Below the pieces are notes generated by a model. That model was given only the letters and a program-made list of their open reading frames with translations, did not search any database and had not been told where the DNA came from. This document shows, one piece after another, positions 1 through 7,166 of a DNA stretch of 44,563 nucleotides. The translations under genes were made by a program, and so were the position numbers. The first letter of the stretch is position 1; each line of letters opens with the position of its first letter. Location: the NCBI GenBank assembly GCA_900545955.1, contig URAU01000020.1, positions 1-44,563 on the forward strand, written 5' to 3'. This stretch comes from an uncultured Porphyromonadaceae bacterium. GTDB lineage: Bacteria > Bacteroidota > Bacteroidia > Bacteroidales > Muribaculaceae.

Positions 1-51
1 GTCTGCCTTACAAGCAGAGGGTCGGGGGTTCGAATCCCTCAGCGCCCACCA
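1..51 (+). tRNA. tRNA-Val(TAC), 3' part
   Basis: The window opens inside a tRNA. The anticodon stem TCTGC/GCAGA (2-6 with 14-18) encloses the loop CTTACAA, giving anticodon TAC (codon GTA, valine). A T arm with GGTTCGAATCC follows, then the 3' acceptor strand AGCGCCC, discriminator A48 and an encoded CCA at 49-51. The 5' acceptor and D arm lie outside the window, so the gene is cut by the window edge and is not known to be broken. Confidence 0.93.
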
Positions 52-70
52 CTCAGATTACAATACCGAA

Positions 71-100
71 CGCGGAGAAATCTATTTTTCTCCGCGTTTG
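71..100 (+). terminator. Terminator after tRNA-Val
   Basis: A perfect 10-bp inverted repeat, CGCGGAGAAA (71-80) and TTTCTCCGCG (87-96), has a 6-nt loop and a short T-rich tail. It starts 20 nt after the tRNA CCA end and fits a Rho-independent terminator of the tRNA transcript. Confidence 0.75.
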
Positions 101-117
101 TTGATTTATAAGTCGTT

Positions 118-846
118 ATGCCAATCGCTCAAGCCGACCTCCACACCCACACCATCGTCAGCGGCCACGCCTACAGCACCATTCAGGAAATGGCCGCCGA
201 AGCCGCGCGCCGCGGTCTGAAGATTCTTGGAATCACAGAGCACGCACCATCCATTCCCGACACATGCGGAAAGATTTATTTCACCAACATGCACGTAGTG
301 CCGCGCGAAATGTATGGTATCCGCCTTATGCTCGGATGCGAAATCAATATCCTCGACACCGACGGCCGCATCGACCTTGACGATGCCACAATCGATCGCC
401 TCGACATTACAATTGCCGGCATTCACGACATATGCTGGCACGGAGGCACCGTCGACGAAAACACCGCAGGCATGATTCGCGTGATGGAAAATCCCAAAAT
501 CCAGATGATAAGCCATCCGGCCGACGGCACCGCCACACTACATCTCGAAGAGCTTGTGAAAGCCTCGCGACGCACAGGTACCATACTGGAAATCAACAAC
601 CATTCGCTCTCGCCCAACCGCACGAAGCGCGTGCTCGCCGAACCCAATAGCCTGGAGCTCCTGCGTCTCTGCAAACGCTACGAAGTTCCCGTAGTTCTCG
701 GCAGCGACGCCCATATCTCCTTTCAGATTGCCGACTACGACCGCATCCGCCCGCTTCTTCAGGCCACAGAATTCCCCGACGCCCTCATTCTGAACTACGA
801 CGCCGACCGGCTGCTCGCCACTCTAAAACCGCTGAAAGGCAACTGA
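118..846 (+). CDS. PHP-domain phosphoesterase (YcdX-like)
   Basis: A 242-aa cytoplasmic protein of the PHP (polymerase and histidinol phosphatase) superfamily, probably a metal-dependent phosphatase of the YcdX type. The N-terminus carries the metal-binding HTH motif (residues 9-11, in DLHTHT) with H17 soon after. Further expected ligands lie in GCEINI (about residue 80), the SHPADG segment (about 138) and GSDAH near residue 195. Length and motif order match the single-domain PHP family (230-250 aa). ATG 118 is the first start after the tRNA terminator, and no Shine-Dalgarno sequence is visible, which is usual for Bacteroidota. The substrate cannot be read from sequence. The fold is confident, the reaction is not. 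Confidence 0.9.
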   Translation: MPIAQADLHTHTIVSGHAYSTIQEMAAEAARRGLKILGITEHAPSIPDTCGKIYFTNMHVVPREMYGIRLMLGCEINILDTDGRIDLDDATIDRLDITIAGIHDICWHGGTVDENTAGMIRVMENPKIQMISHPADGTATLHLEELVKASRRTGTILEINNHSLSPNRTKRVLAEPNSLELLRLCKRYEVPVVLGSDAHISFQIADYDRIRPLLQATEFPDALILNYDADRLLATLKPLKGN

Positions 847-876
847 ACAAGCCAAAACACCTTGCCACCAACTTAT

Positions 877-932
877 AGGGTGTTGCAAAATTCCTCGCAC
901 GTAGGGACGCATGCCAACGGCTGTATCAGTCA
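877..932 (+). repeat. Partial GTAGGGAYGCAC-family intergenic repeat
   Basis: This stretch has AGGGTGTTGCA, then GTAGGGACGCA at 901-911 and TGTATCAGT. The same modules occur in the intergenic repeats at 22166-22262 and, inverted, near 25103-25175. It appears to be a half-copy that ends against the stop codon of the lipoprotein gene on the other strand. Confidence 0.5.
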
Positions 933-1340
933 TCAGTTGAGATATATCCGGTCGAGGGTAAATGTACCGAATGTATTGAGGGTCAGTGTCATCTTGTCGC
1001 CCTGGATGTATCCGGCAACCACGTCGCCGTCGAAGCGCAGGCGGAACTCACCGCTGTTCTGGTCGAAGGTATAACTGCACACCTCATGTTGATACAGCGT
1101 GACGAAATCAGGCTCGTAGACGTTCACCTCGCAGCGCGATGAAGAAGTCACCTCTACTTCAGTAAGATACCCCGTGTGTGGATTCACTCCGCGCCAGAAC
1201 GAACCGGTAAGATCCACCTGCGGCTCGTCCTCATCGTCGCCGCAGGCACTCAGCCCGGCAGCCATCGTCACAGCCACAAGAGCAAAAATCCAGAAACGCA
1301 TCCACCTTCCGTACTTACTTACTTTTTCCATACAATTCAT
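933..1340 (-). CDS. Hypothetical lipoprotein
   Basis: A 135-aa protein with a basic N-terminus, a hydrophobic stretch (about residues 15-29) and a lipobox LSAC, so it should be lipidated and face the periplasm or outer membrane. A DDEDE acidic linker follows the cysteine, which in Bacteroidota can favour surface export. The rest (about 95 residues) looks like a small beta-rich domain, in line with lipocalin-like hypothetical lipoproteins, but no family is recognised. Two later in-frame ATGs exist: M4 (1331) and M14 (1301). The latter begins MRFWIF directly before the hydrophobic core and could be the true start. It stands alone, downstream of tRNA-Gly on the same strand but beyond that tRNA's terminator. 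Confidence 0.7.
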   Translation of the reverse strand: MNCMEKVSKYGRWMRFWIFALVAVTMAAGLSACGDDEDEPQVDLTGSFWRGVNPHTGYLTEVEVTSSSRCEVNVYEPDFVTLYQHEVCSYTFDQNSGEFRLRFDGDVVAGYIQGDKMTLTLNTFGTFTLDRIYLN

Positions 1341-1364
1341 AATATTAATAGTTTAGCCAAAACA

Positions 1365-1382
1365 GATGCACCCTGGTGCATC
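1365..1382. repeat. Hairpin of the GTAGGGAYGCAC repeat family
   Basis: GATGCACC-CT-GGTGCATC is a perfect 8-bp inverted repeat. It equals the reverse complement of the right-hand hairpin of the elements at 36861-36962 and 44024-44109. It lies 25 bp before the lipoprotein start, between that gene and the tRNA-Gly terminator. Confidence 0.5.
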
Positions 1383-1415
1383 CCTCCTTTTGGTATACAA
1401 TAATATCTTCACCTT

Positions 1416-1455
1416 AAAAAATGCTGCCAAACAGCTTTGGCGCTGATTGGCAGCA
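1416..1455 (-). terminator. Terminator of tRNA-Gly
   Basis: Read on the minus strand, TGCTGCCAA (1455-1447) and TTGGCAGCA (1430-1422) form a 9-bp stem followed by a run of six T. It lies 16 nt beyond the 3' end of tRNA-Gly, as expected for an intrinsic terminator. Confidence 0.8.
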
Positions 1456-1470
1456 GTTGATTTTACGGAG

Positions 1471-1543
1471 AGCGGTAGACGAGGCTCGAACTCGCGACCC
1501 TCAGCTTGGGAAGCTGATGCTCTACCAACTGAGCTACTACCGC
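1471..1543 (-). tRNA. tRNA-Gly(CCC)
   Basis: A full 73-nt cloverleaf on the minus strand. The acceptor stem is GCGGTAG/CTACCGC, the D arm contains GCTCAGTTGG, and the anticodon stem TCAGC/GCTGA encloses TTCCCAA. The anticodon is CCC (codon GGG, glycine). The T arm contains GTTCGAGCC and the discriminator is T. CCA is not encoded, unlike the tRNA-Val at the window start, so it must be added after transcription. Confidence 0.93.
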
Positions 1544-1650
1544 ATCGGTTTTCCGTCTGCAAAGGTAAAGCCTTTCGCCGAATTTTGCAAAAAAATCGCA
1601 ATTTAGTAACCAGACAAATCTGAAAGGAACCAAATCAAAACTTCGGTTTC

Positions 1651-2397
1651 TCAGCAGATGAAAAGGTGTAGGCGCGTGGGGGCTGTGTCGGTGGGGATAC
1701 GCCCTGACGGGATAGAAAACTGCAGAGGGAGATAATCTGTAGAAAAGGTCGCCATGGTGCCGCCCACGCCCACGGCAAGCAGAGCGTCAGGCGCCCCATA
1801 TAGTGCATACTGCAACTGGCAGCTTCCCATAGGCGCGATGCGGCGGAGGGTGGCGGTCATTACGATACCCGTAACGTCGAGGTCTACCACCAGCGGTGTT
1901 TCAGCAGTCGCACCGAATACGGCCGCCTTAGCCACGTCGAGAGTGATTACCGAATTCAGATGAGCGATTTTTTCGGCTACAGTCAGTGTATGCCATGCGG
2001 GCGCCGGCTCCTTTTCTCCATATTCCTCCAGAGGTTCGGCGACTGCGTCACAGCGGTCGCCCGCGTCAATCCTGCCGCAAACCACGGGCAGATACCGCTC
2101 ATCCCATCCTATCGCCCTCGCATACGCCGTGAAAACCTCCTCCACAAGTTCCGGCACAAAGCCCGTGTGGGCCTGAAAATGACTCACGAACGCAGCCACC
2201 TGCTCCGTACCCTCTCCGAAAGTGGAAAACCGCTCGAAAGCCCGGCTGCGGATGGCCGTCCGCAGGGCGAAGCGAAGGGCAGGACGCCGGTCGAAGCACT
2301 CCAGCTGGTCAAGACGGTCGAGAGCAGCCGCCGGGAGCGTCTGCCCGTCAGCCGACAAGTCCGTTATAGCCTGGCGTATAGCTTCGTCGAGTTTCAT
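1651..2397 (-). CDS. Conserved-looking hypothetical protein
   Basis: A 248-aa protein that I cannot assign. The start is taken at ATG 2397 (MKLDEAIRQA); a longer reading to 2475 would run into the promoter region of the efflux operon. There is no signal peptide or membrane span. The N-terminal half (about residues 1-110) is helical and rich in Arg/Phe/Ala (FDRRPALRFALRTAIRSRAF). The C-terminal half is beta-like, with alternating hydrophobic residues. Base composition is like its neighbours. It is divergent from the efflux operon, with 170 bp between the two starts, and has no partner on its own strand. Confidence 0.7.
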   Translation of the reverse strand: MKLDEAIRQAITDLSADGQTLPAAALDRLDQLECFDRRPALRFALRTAIRSRAFERFSTFGEGTEQVAAFVSHFQAHTGFVPELVEEVFTAYARAIGWDERYLPVVCGRIDAGDRCDAVAEPLEEYGEKEPAPAWHTLTVAEKIAHLNSVITLDVAKAAVFGATAETPLVVDLDVTGIVMTATLRRIAPMGSCQLQYALYGAPDALLAVGVGGTMATFSTDYLPLQFSIPSGRIPTDTAPTRLHLFIC

Positions 2398-2427
2398 ACA
2401 GGCAAAGTTAACAATTATTTCCGAATA

Positions 2428-2454
2428 CGTACACCTGTAACATATCCGTACACC
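2428..2454 (+). promoter_or_regulatory. Candidate activator sites (direct repeat)
   Basis: CGTACACC occurs twice, at 2428-2435 and 2447-2454, 19 bp apart start to start (about two helical turns). The first overlaps an imperfect palindrome GTACA-CC-TGTAAC. The repeats lie about 50-70 bp upstream of the -24 element at 2497, where an NtrC-type activator would bind. Assignment to the regulator at 8727 is inference. Confidence 0.4.
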
Positions 2455-2496
2455 ACCGCAAACGCCAAATGCCAAATTATCAACAATTTAAGTTTT

Positions 2497-2512
2497 TGGC
2501 ACGCTTTCTGCA
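2497..2512 (+). promoter_or_regulatory. Sigma-54 (-24/-12) promoter of the efflux operon
   Basis: The sequence TGGCAC-GCTTT-CTGCA matches the sigma-54 consensus TGGCAC-N5-TTGCW at all but one position and keeps the required GG-N10-GC spacing (GG 2498-2499, GC 2510-2511). The predicted start site is near 2523, giving a leader of about 45 nt before the adaptor gene at 2568. The same operon is followed by a sigma-54-type activator gene, which supports the call. Confidence 0.75.
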
Positions 2513-2567
2513 TCCTTATCTGGCACGAACATAAACATATTTACGCCAATCAAAAATTCCAACCTAT

Positions 2568-3812
2568 ATGGACCGTGAGATATCAGCAGATATAAAAAAA
2601 TCCCGCCGACGCCGCTTGGTGCTCCGCATCGCTGCCGGAATAGCCGCTGCCGGAGTAATCGTGGGGCTTATCGCCGCGTTCTCGACTCCGACAGTCAAAT
2701 TTACCGAATTTCAGACCGGTACCGTGAGCCGCGGTGCGCTTGAAACGACCGTACGCGCCAGCGGCACCGTTGCGCCGGCATTCGAGATGATAATCAACTC
2801 TCCGGTGGAAAGCCGCATCGACGAAGTCTACTGCCATGCCGGCGACACGCTCGCCGAAGGCACTCCCCTGCTGCGCCTCGACCTCACGGCCGCCGAGACC
2901 GAACTGAAAACCCTCGACGACGAGCGCCGTCGCCTCCATCTCGAAAACGAGCAGACCCGCCTTACCAACCGCACCTACATCGCCGACCTCGAGATGCAGA
3001 TGCGCGTAAAGGAAATGGAGCTTAACCGCCTGCGACAGGAAATGTGCAGCGAACGCCGGCTTGACAGCATCGGCTCCGGCACCGGCGACCGCGTGCGCCA
3101 GGCCGAATTCGCCTACGAGACGGCGCGCCTCCAGCTCGACCAGTTGCGCAGGCAGCTTGCCAACGAGCGCGGCGTGCGCGCCAACTCCGAGAAAATGAAG
3201 CATCTGGAAATCGACATCTTCAACAAGAACTACGCCGAGAAGGAGCGCACGCTCGACGACGCCAAACTCCGCTCTCCGCGCGCAGCCACTCTCACCTTCA
3301 TCAACGACCGCGTGGGCGCCCGCGTGGGCCAGGGCGAGAGAGTTGCCATAATCGCCGACCTCAGTCATTTCAAGATATCTTCTGAGATCTCCGACGCGCT
3401 GGCCACCCGCGTGGTGCCCGGCGGAGGCGTCACGGTGAAAATAGGCTCGACCGCCATCGAGGGGCACATCACTGCAGTGGAACCCACCTCGAAAGGTGGC
3501 GTGGTCACCTTCGACGTCGCCCTCGACGACGATACCAATCCCCGCCTGCGCTCCGGCCTGCGGGTTGATGTACACGTGAAATGCGACATCCGCGACGATG
3601 CCGTCCGCATCCCCGCAGGCTCCTACTACCGCGGTCCCGGCGACTATACCATCTTCACCGTCGACGGCAACACCCTGCGCGCACACAAGGTGAAGCTCGG
3701 CGACTCAAACTACGAATATGTCGAGGTAATCTCCGGCCTCAACCCGGGCGAGACCGTGGTGACCTCCGACATGACCCCATATGCCAACAAATCAAAACTT
3801 AACTTAAAATGA
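2568..3812 (+). CDS. Efflux periplasmic adaptor (HlyD/MacA family)
   Basis: A 414-aa membrane-fusion protein that would link an inner-membrane ABC transporter to a TolC-type outer-membrane channel. A basic N-terminus precedes one membrane span (about residues 18-37). The order that follows is typical: a beta-barrel/lipoyl half with ASGTVAPAFEM and VYCHAGDTLAEGTPL (about 65-100), a long alpha-helical hairpin (about 105-225, rich in Glu/Arg/Leu), the second lipoyl half, a beta-barrel and a C-terminal membrane-proximal domain (about 340-410). It is the first gene after the sigma-54 promoter, and its stop overlaps the ATPase start by 4 bp (ATGA), indicating translational coupling. The cargo is unknown: a peptide, drug or lipid are all possible. 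Confidence 0.92.
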   Translation: MDREISADIKKSRRRRLVLRIAAGIAAAGVIVGLIAAFSTPTVKFTEFQTGTVSRGALETTVRASGTVAPAFEMIINSPVESRIDEVYCHAGDTLAEGTPLLRLDLTAAETELKTLDDERRRLHLENEQTRLTNRTYIADLEMQMRVKEMELNRLRQEMCSERRLDSIGSGTGDRVRQAEFAYETARLQLDQLRRQLANERGVRANSEKMKHLEIDIFNKNYAEKERTLDDAKLRSPRAATLTFINDRVGARVGQGERVAIIADLSHFKISSEISDALATRVVPGGGVTVKIGSTAIEGHITAVEPTSKGGVVTFDVALDDDTNPRLRSGLRVDVHVKCDIRDDAVRIPAGSYYRGPGDYTIFTVDGNTLRAHKVKLGDSNYEYVEVISGLNPGETVVTSDMTPYANKSKLNLK

Positions 3813-4480
3813 GCATCATCAGCCTCAACGGTGTGGAGAAAGTATACCGCACCAAAGAAATCGAGACCATAGCCCTCGACAACGTTAACCTCGACGTAGA
3901 CCGCGGCGAATTCCTCAGCGTAATGGGTCCGTCGGGTTGCGGAAAATCCACACTCCTTAATATAATAGGACTGCTCGACTCCCCTACCAAGGGCACGGTA
4001 TCCATCAACGACACCGACACCCACGGCATGGGCGACGACTCCCTCGCACGCTTCCGCAACTCAAGCATCGGTTTCGTATTCCAGAGTTTCCACCTCATCC
4101 CCACACTTAGCGTGGCCGACAACGTGGAGCTCCCTCTGCTCTACCGCAAGGGGGTATCGACCTCCGAACGCCGGCGCCTGGTGGAGCAGGTAATCGAGCG
4201 TGTGGGGCTCACCCACCGCATGCGCCACATGCCTGCCCAGCTTTCCGGCGGACAGTGCCAGCGAGTGGCCGTGGCACGCGCCATAGTCGGCAACCCCGAG
4301 ATTATCCTCGCCGACGAGCCCACCGGCAACCTCGACTCGAAGATGGGCGCAGAAATCATGCAGCTGCTCCACGACCTCAACCGCAACGACGGCCGCACCG
4401 TCGTAATGGTGACCCACAACGAGGAGCAGGCGCGCCAGACCGACCGTATCGTGCGTTTCTTCGACGGCCGCATGATCTGA
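3809..4480 (+). CDS. ABC transporter ATP-binding protein (MacB/LolD type)
   Basis: A 223-aa soluble nucleotide-binding subunit. It has Walker A GPSGCGKST (about residue 39), a Q loop in FVFQSFHL, the signature LSGGQCQRVAVARA (about 140), Walker B IILADEPTGNLD (about 161) and the H loop VTHN. The sequence type is that of the MacB/LolD/FtsE group, whose transporters do mechanical work across the envelope rather than carrying a solute through the membrane. It overlaps the adaptor by 4 bp. Two separate permease genes follow, so the complex is probably two ATPases plus a permease heterodimer. It lacks a fused membrane domain, unlike E. coli MacB. Confidence 0.95.
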   Translation: MSIISLNGVEKVYRTKEIETIALDNVNLDVDRGEFLSVMGPSGCGKSTLLNIIGLLDSPTKGTVSINDTDTHGMGDDSLARFRNSSIGFVFQSFHLIPTLSVADNVELPLLYRKGVSTSERRRLVEQVIERVGLTHRMRHMPAQLSGGQCQRVAVARAIVGNPEIILADEPTGNLDSKMGAEIMQLLHDLNRNDGRTVVMVTHNEEQARQTDRIVRFFDGRMI

Positions 4481-4510
4481 TTCCTTCACGAACTATTGAT
4501 TATCAAAGCT

Positions 4511-5776
4511 ATGAAAATGATAAAAGAAGCCTGGACCGACATGCGCAACCAGCCGGTGATAGGCATCGTAACGGTTATCGGTACCGCCCTGGCAATCTTC
4601 CTCATTATGATTGTCACCATCAGCGCGCAGGTAAAGACAATGCCTATTGCCCCGGAGAACAACCGCGACCGCTCGCTCCACGCAAAGTTCATCTGTCTTA
4701 TGAAGAATGACAGTCAGGGCAACTCCTCGAGCATGATTTCCGAGGAAGGCGCCCACGACCTCTATTTCGATCTCGACGGCGCGGAAGCCGCCACAGTCTA
4801 TACCGATTCATATGCTTCGGCCCTTAATGCCGACGGCGAGCCTCCGATGCGGGTTGCCCTACGCGAAACCGACCCGAACTACTGGAAGGTGTTCGACTTC
4901 ACCTTCATCGACGGCACGCCATTCTCGGCTTCGTCGCAACGCAACTCAATGGCACTCAGCCGATCGGCGGCACTCCATCTTCTCGGCACCGACAAGGCCG
5001 TGGGCCGACGTCTCATGCTCAACCGCTACGAACCCTATATCGTGGTCGGCGTGGTTGATGACGTCTCCCAGCTGGCCGACCGCGCCTATGCCGAAGCCTG
5101 GATTCCGATTACAGCCAAACACGACAGCTCAGATATGCCCGGCCTGGGAGACTTCTGCGTGACGGTCCTCGCCCGTTCCGCCTCCGATTTCCACAAAATC
5201 CGTGCCGACGTGGCGCGCCGCGAGGCGCAGTTCAACCTCAAGCTCGAACCCTTCGGATATAAGCTCGCCCTTTTCGGCGCACCCTATACTCAGGACGATG
5301 CCCAGTATCTGCAGTACAGCAACGCCGCTCCCGATACCGAGACTCCACGCCGCGAACGCCTGATTGTATACGTCATTCTTCTGCTCGTGCCGGCCGTAAA
5401 CCTCTCCACGATGACCCAAAGCCGCCTGCGCCATAAGGTCAGCGAGTTCGGCGTGCGCCGCGCCTTCGGATGCACGCGCCGGCGCCTCGTGGCCGACATC
5501 CTCACCCAGAATTTCTTCATAACCCTTGCCGGAGGCATTCTCGGCCTGATTTTCAGCCTTTTATTCGCCTGGCTGTTCGCCGGATCACTGCTGATCGGCG
5601 CCAAATACGTCGTCGGATCCGCCACCAACATCTCCATCATCTCGCTGCTCGACTGGAGAATCCTTCTCGCAGCCCTCGGGTTCTGCTTCGTGCTCAACCT
5701 GCTATCGAGCGGCATCCCCGCCTGGCGCGCCTCGCGCATCCACGTGGTCGAAGCCATCGGCGGCATACGCAAATAG
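4511..5776 (+). CDS. ABC transporter permease (FtsX/MacB type), first
   Basis: A 421-aa membrane subunit with the MacB layout: one N-terminal span (about residues 16-38), a large periplasmic domain (about 45-280) and three C-terminal spans (about 285-305, 340-365 and 385-405). The C-terminal FtsX-type region includes the coupling-helix sequence VSEFGVRRAFGCTRRRL and the ending WRASRIHVVEAIGGIRK. I take ATG 4511; a TTG at 4496 would add five residues. The gene follows the ATPase by 30 nt. It most likely pairs with the next permease. Its periplasmic domain is expected to contact the adaptor. Confidence 0.9.
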   Translation: MKMIKEAWTDMRNQPVIGIVTVIGTALAIFLIMIVTISAQVKTMPIAPENNRDRSLHAKFICLMKNDSQGNSSSMISEEGAHDLYFDLDGAEAATVYTDSYASALNADGEPPMRVALRETDPNYWKVFDFTFIDGTPFSASSQRNSMALSRSAALHLLGTDKAVGRRLMLNRYEPYIVVGVVDDVSQLADRAYAEAWIPITAKHDSSDMPGLGDFCVTVLARSASDFHKIRADVARREAQFNLKLEPFGYKLALFGAPYTQDDAQYLQYSNAAPDTETPRRERLIVYVILLLVPAVNLSTMTQSRLRHKVSEFGVRRAFGCTRRRLVADILTQNFFITLAGGILGLIFSLLFAWLFAGSLLIGAKYVVGSATNISIISLLDWRILLAALGFCFVLNLLSSGIPAWRASRIHVVEAIGGIRK

Positions 5777-5835
5777 CTGCAAACCTCCCAAATATTCACT
5801 TATAACCTATTACTTCTGACTTATAACTTATCTCC

Positions 5836-7134
5836 ATGTCACGCAGACTTCTGAAACAGATGGCCACCGAATGGAGCTCCAACATCTGGCTCGTGGTAGA
5901 GCTGATTGTGGTAAGCGTGGTGCTCTGGTATATCTCCGACTTCCTCTATATTAAGGCCGACGTCGCCCTCCAGCCGATGGGACTGCAGACCGAGCGCGTC
6001 TTCACGGTCTCGCTCACCGCAATCGATCCCTCGGCGCCCGACTGGAATCCCGCCGACTCGACCGAGAATACCCATGCCGACAACTCGCGCATCCTCTACG
6101 AGCGCATAAAGGCCGATCCAGCCGTAGAGATTGCCGCACGCACATATTTCGGTGTGCCCAACGAATTCAATCTCAGCGGCACCAATCTCTTCAACGCCGA
6201 CGACACCGACTCGCTCGCGGTTATCGGCACCATCTCCCAGCGTTTCATCACGCCCGAATATATCGAGATGTTCTCCATCCGCGGCACCAACGGCGAATCG
6301 CCGGCCGAGATGCGACGGATTTTCGAGAGCGGCAAGATCCTCGCCACATCCGACATGATTTTCTGCAAATTCCCCCACAAGCAGTATGATTCCTGGAAAG
6401 AAATTTACGACGAGATGGACGGCTACGATGTTCGCGAAATGCTCTCACGCCGGTTCTATATCGGCAGCGACTCTACGGAAATCTCCATCGGTGGCATCAT
6501 CGAACCTATAAAACGCTCAATCCACGAAAGGCCCATCCCCCAGATTCTTCTTCCTATGGCGGAGGGCAACGAGCTCAACACGGCCCGCATCCTTGTAAAA
6601 GTACGTCCGGAGGCCGTCGACGGCTTCAAGAAGCATATCCTCGGAAGCTCATGGACGCGCTCGGGCAACATCTATATCAGCGATATTGCCGAAGTCGACT
6701 CGCTCGGCTACTACCACCGCGTCCAGAAGAGCACCGAAATCCGCAACCACATCGCGCTGATGGTGTTCGTGCTCGTAAGCATCTTCCTCGGGCTGCTCGG
6801 CACCTTCTGGTTCCGCACCCAGCAGCGCGTCGGCGAAATCGCCATCCGAAAGGTAAACGGAGCCACCTCGCGCTCCATCTTCCGGCGCCTCATTTCCGAA
6901 GGGCTTATTCTGCTTACGGTTGCCACCATACCCGCCCTCGGACTCGACTGGCTGCTGACCCATCTGGAACTCAACTCCCCGCGCCTCTGGGTCTACTATT
7001 TCGAACCCCTGCGCTTCATAGCCTGCGCCTCCTTTGCCTACCTGATGCTCGCCCTGATGATTGTGGGCGGCATATGGTTCCCCGCCTCGCGCGCCATGCG
7101 TGTCGATCCCGCCGTAGCCATCAAGGACGAATAA
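5836..7134 (+). CDS. ABC transporter permease (FtsX/MacB type), second
   Basis: A 432-aa permease with the same topology as the preceding gene: a span at about residues 17-38, a periplasmic domain (about 45-300), then three spans (about 305-325, 355-375 and 395-415). It has an FtsX-like motif VGEIAIRKVNGATSRSIFRRL and ends ASRAMRVDPAVAIKDE, the classic MacB-type C-terminus. The two permeases are clearly paralogous but diverged, especially in the periplasmic part, which suggests an obligate heterodimer. A 59-nt AT-rich gap precedes ATG 5836, with ACTTATAAC-like repeats but no clear promoter. Confidence 0.9.
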   Translation: MSRRLLKQMATEWSSNIWLVVELIVVSVVLWYISDFLYIKADVALQPMGLQTERVFTVSLTAIDPSAPDWNPADSTENTHADNSRILYERIKADPAVEIAARTYFGVPNEFNLSGTNLFNADDTDSLAVIGTISQRFITPEYIEMFSIRGTNGESPAEMRRIFESGKILATSDMIFCKFPHKQYDSWKEIYDEMDGYDVREMLSRRFYIGSDSTEISIGGIIEPIKRSIHERPIPQILLPMAEGNELNTARILVKVRPEAVDGFKKHILGSSWTRSGNIYISDIAEVDSLGYYHRVQKSTEIRNHIALMVFVLVSIFLGLLGTFWFRTQQRVGEIAIRKVNGATSRSIFRRLISEGLILLTVATIPALGLDWLLTHLELNSPRLWVYYFEPLRFIACASFAYLMLALMIVGGIWFPASRAMRVDPAVAIKDE

Positions 7135-7166
7135 AACCGCACCTCCCTCTCTCCTGCTCCACACTT

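Noticed and set aside
2583..3686. Long open frame on the minus strand across the adaptor gene
   Set aside because: Antisense shadow of a high-GC gene. The plus-strand product is a clear membrane-fusion protein.
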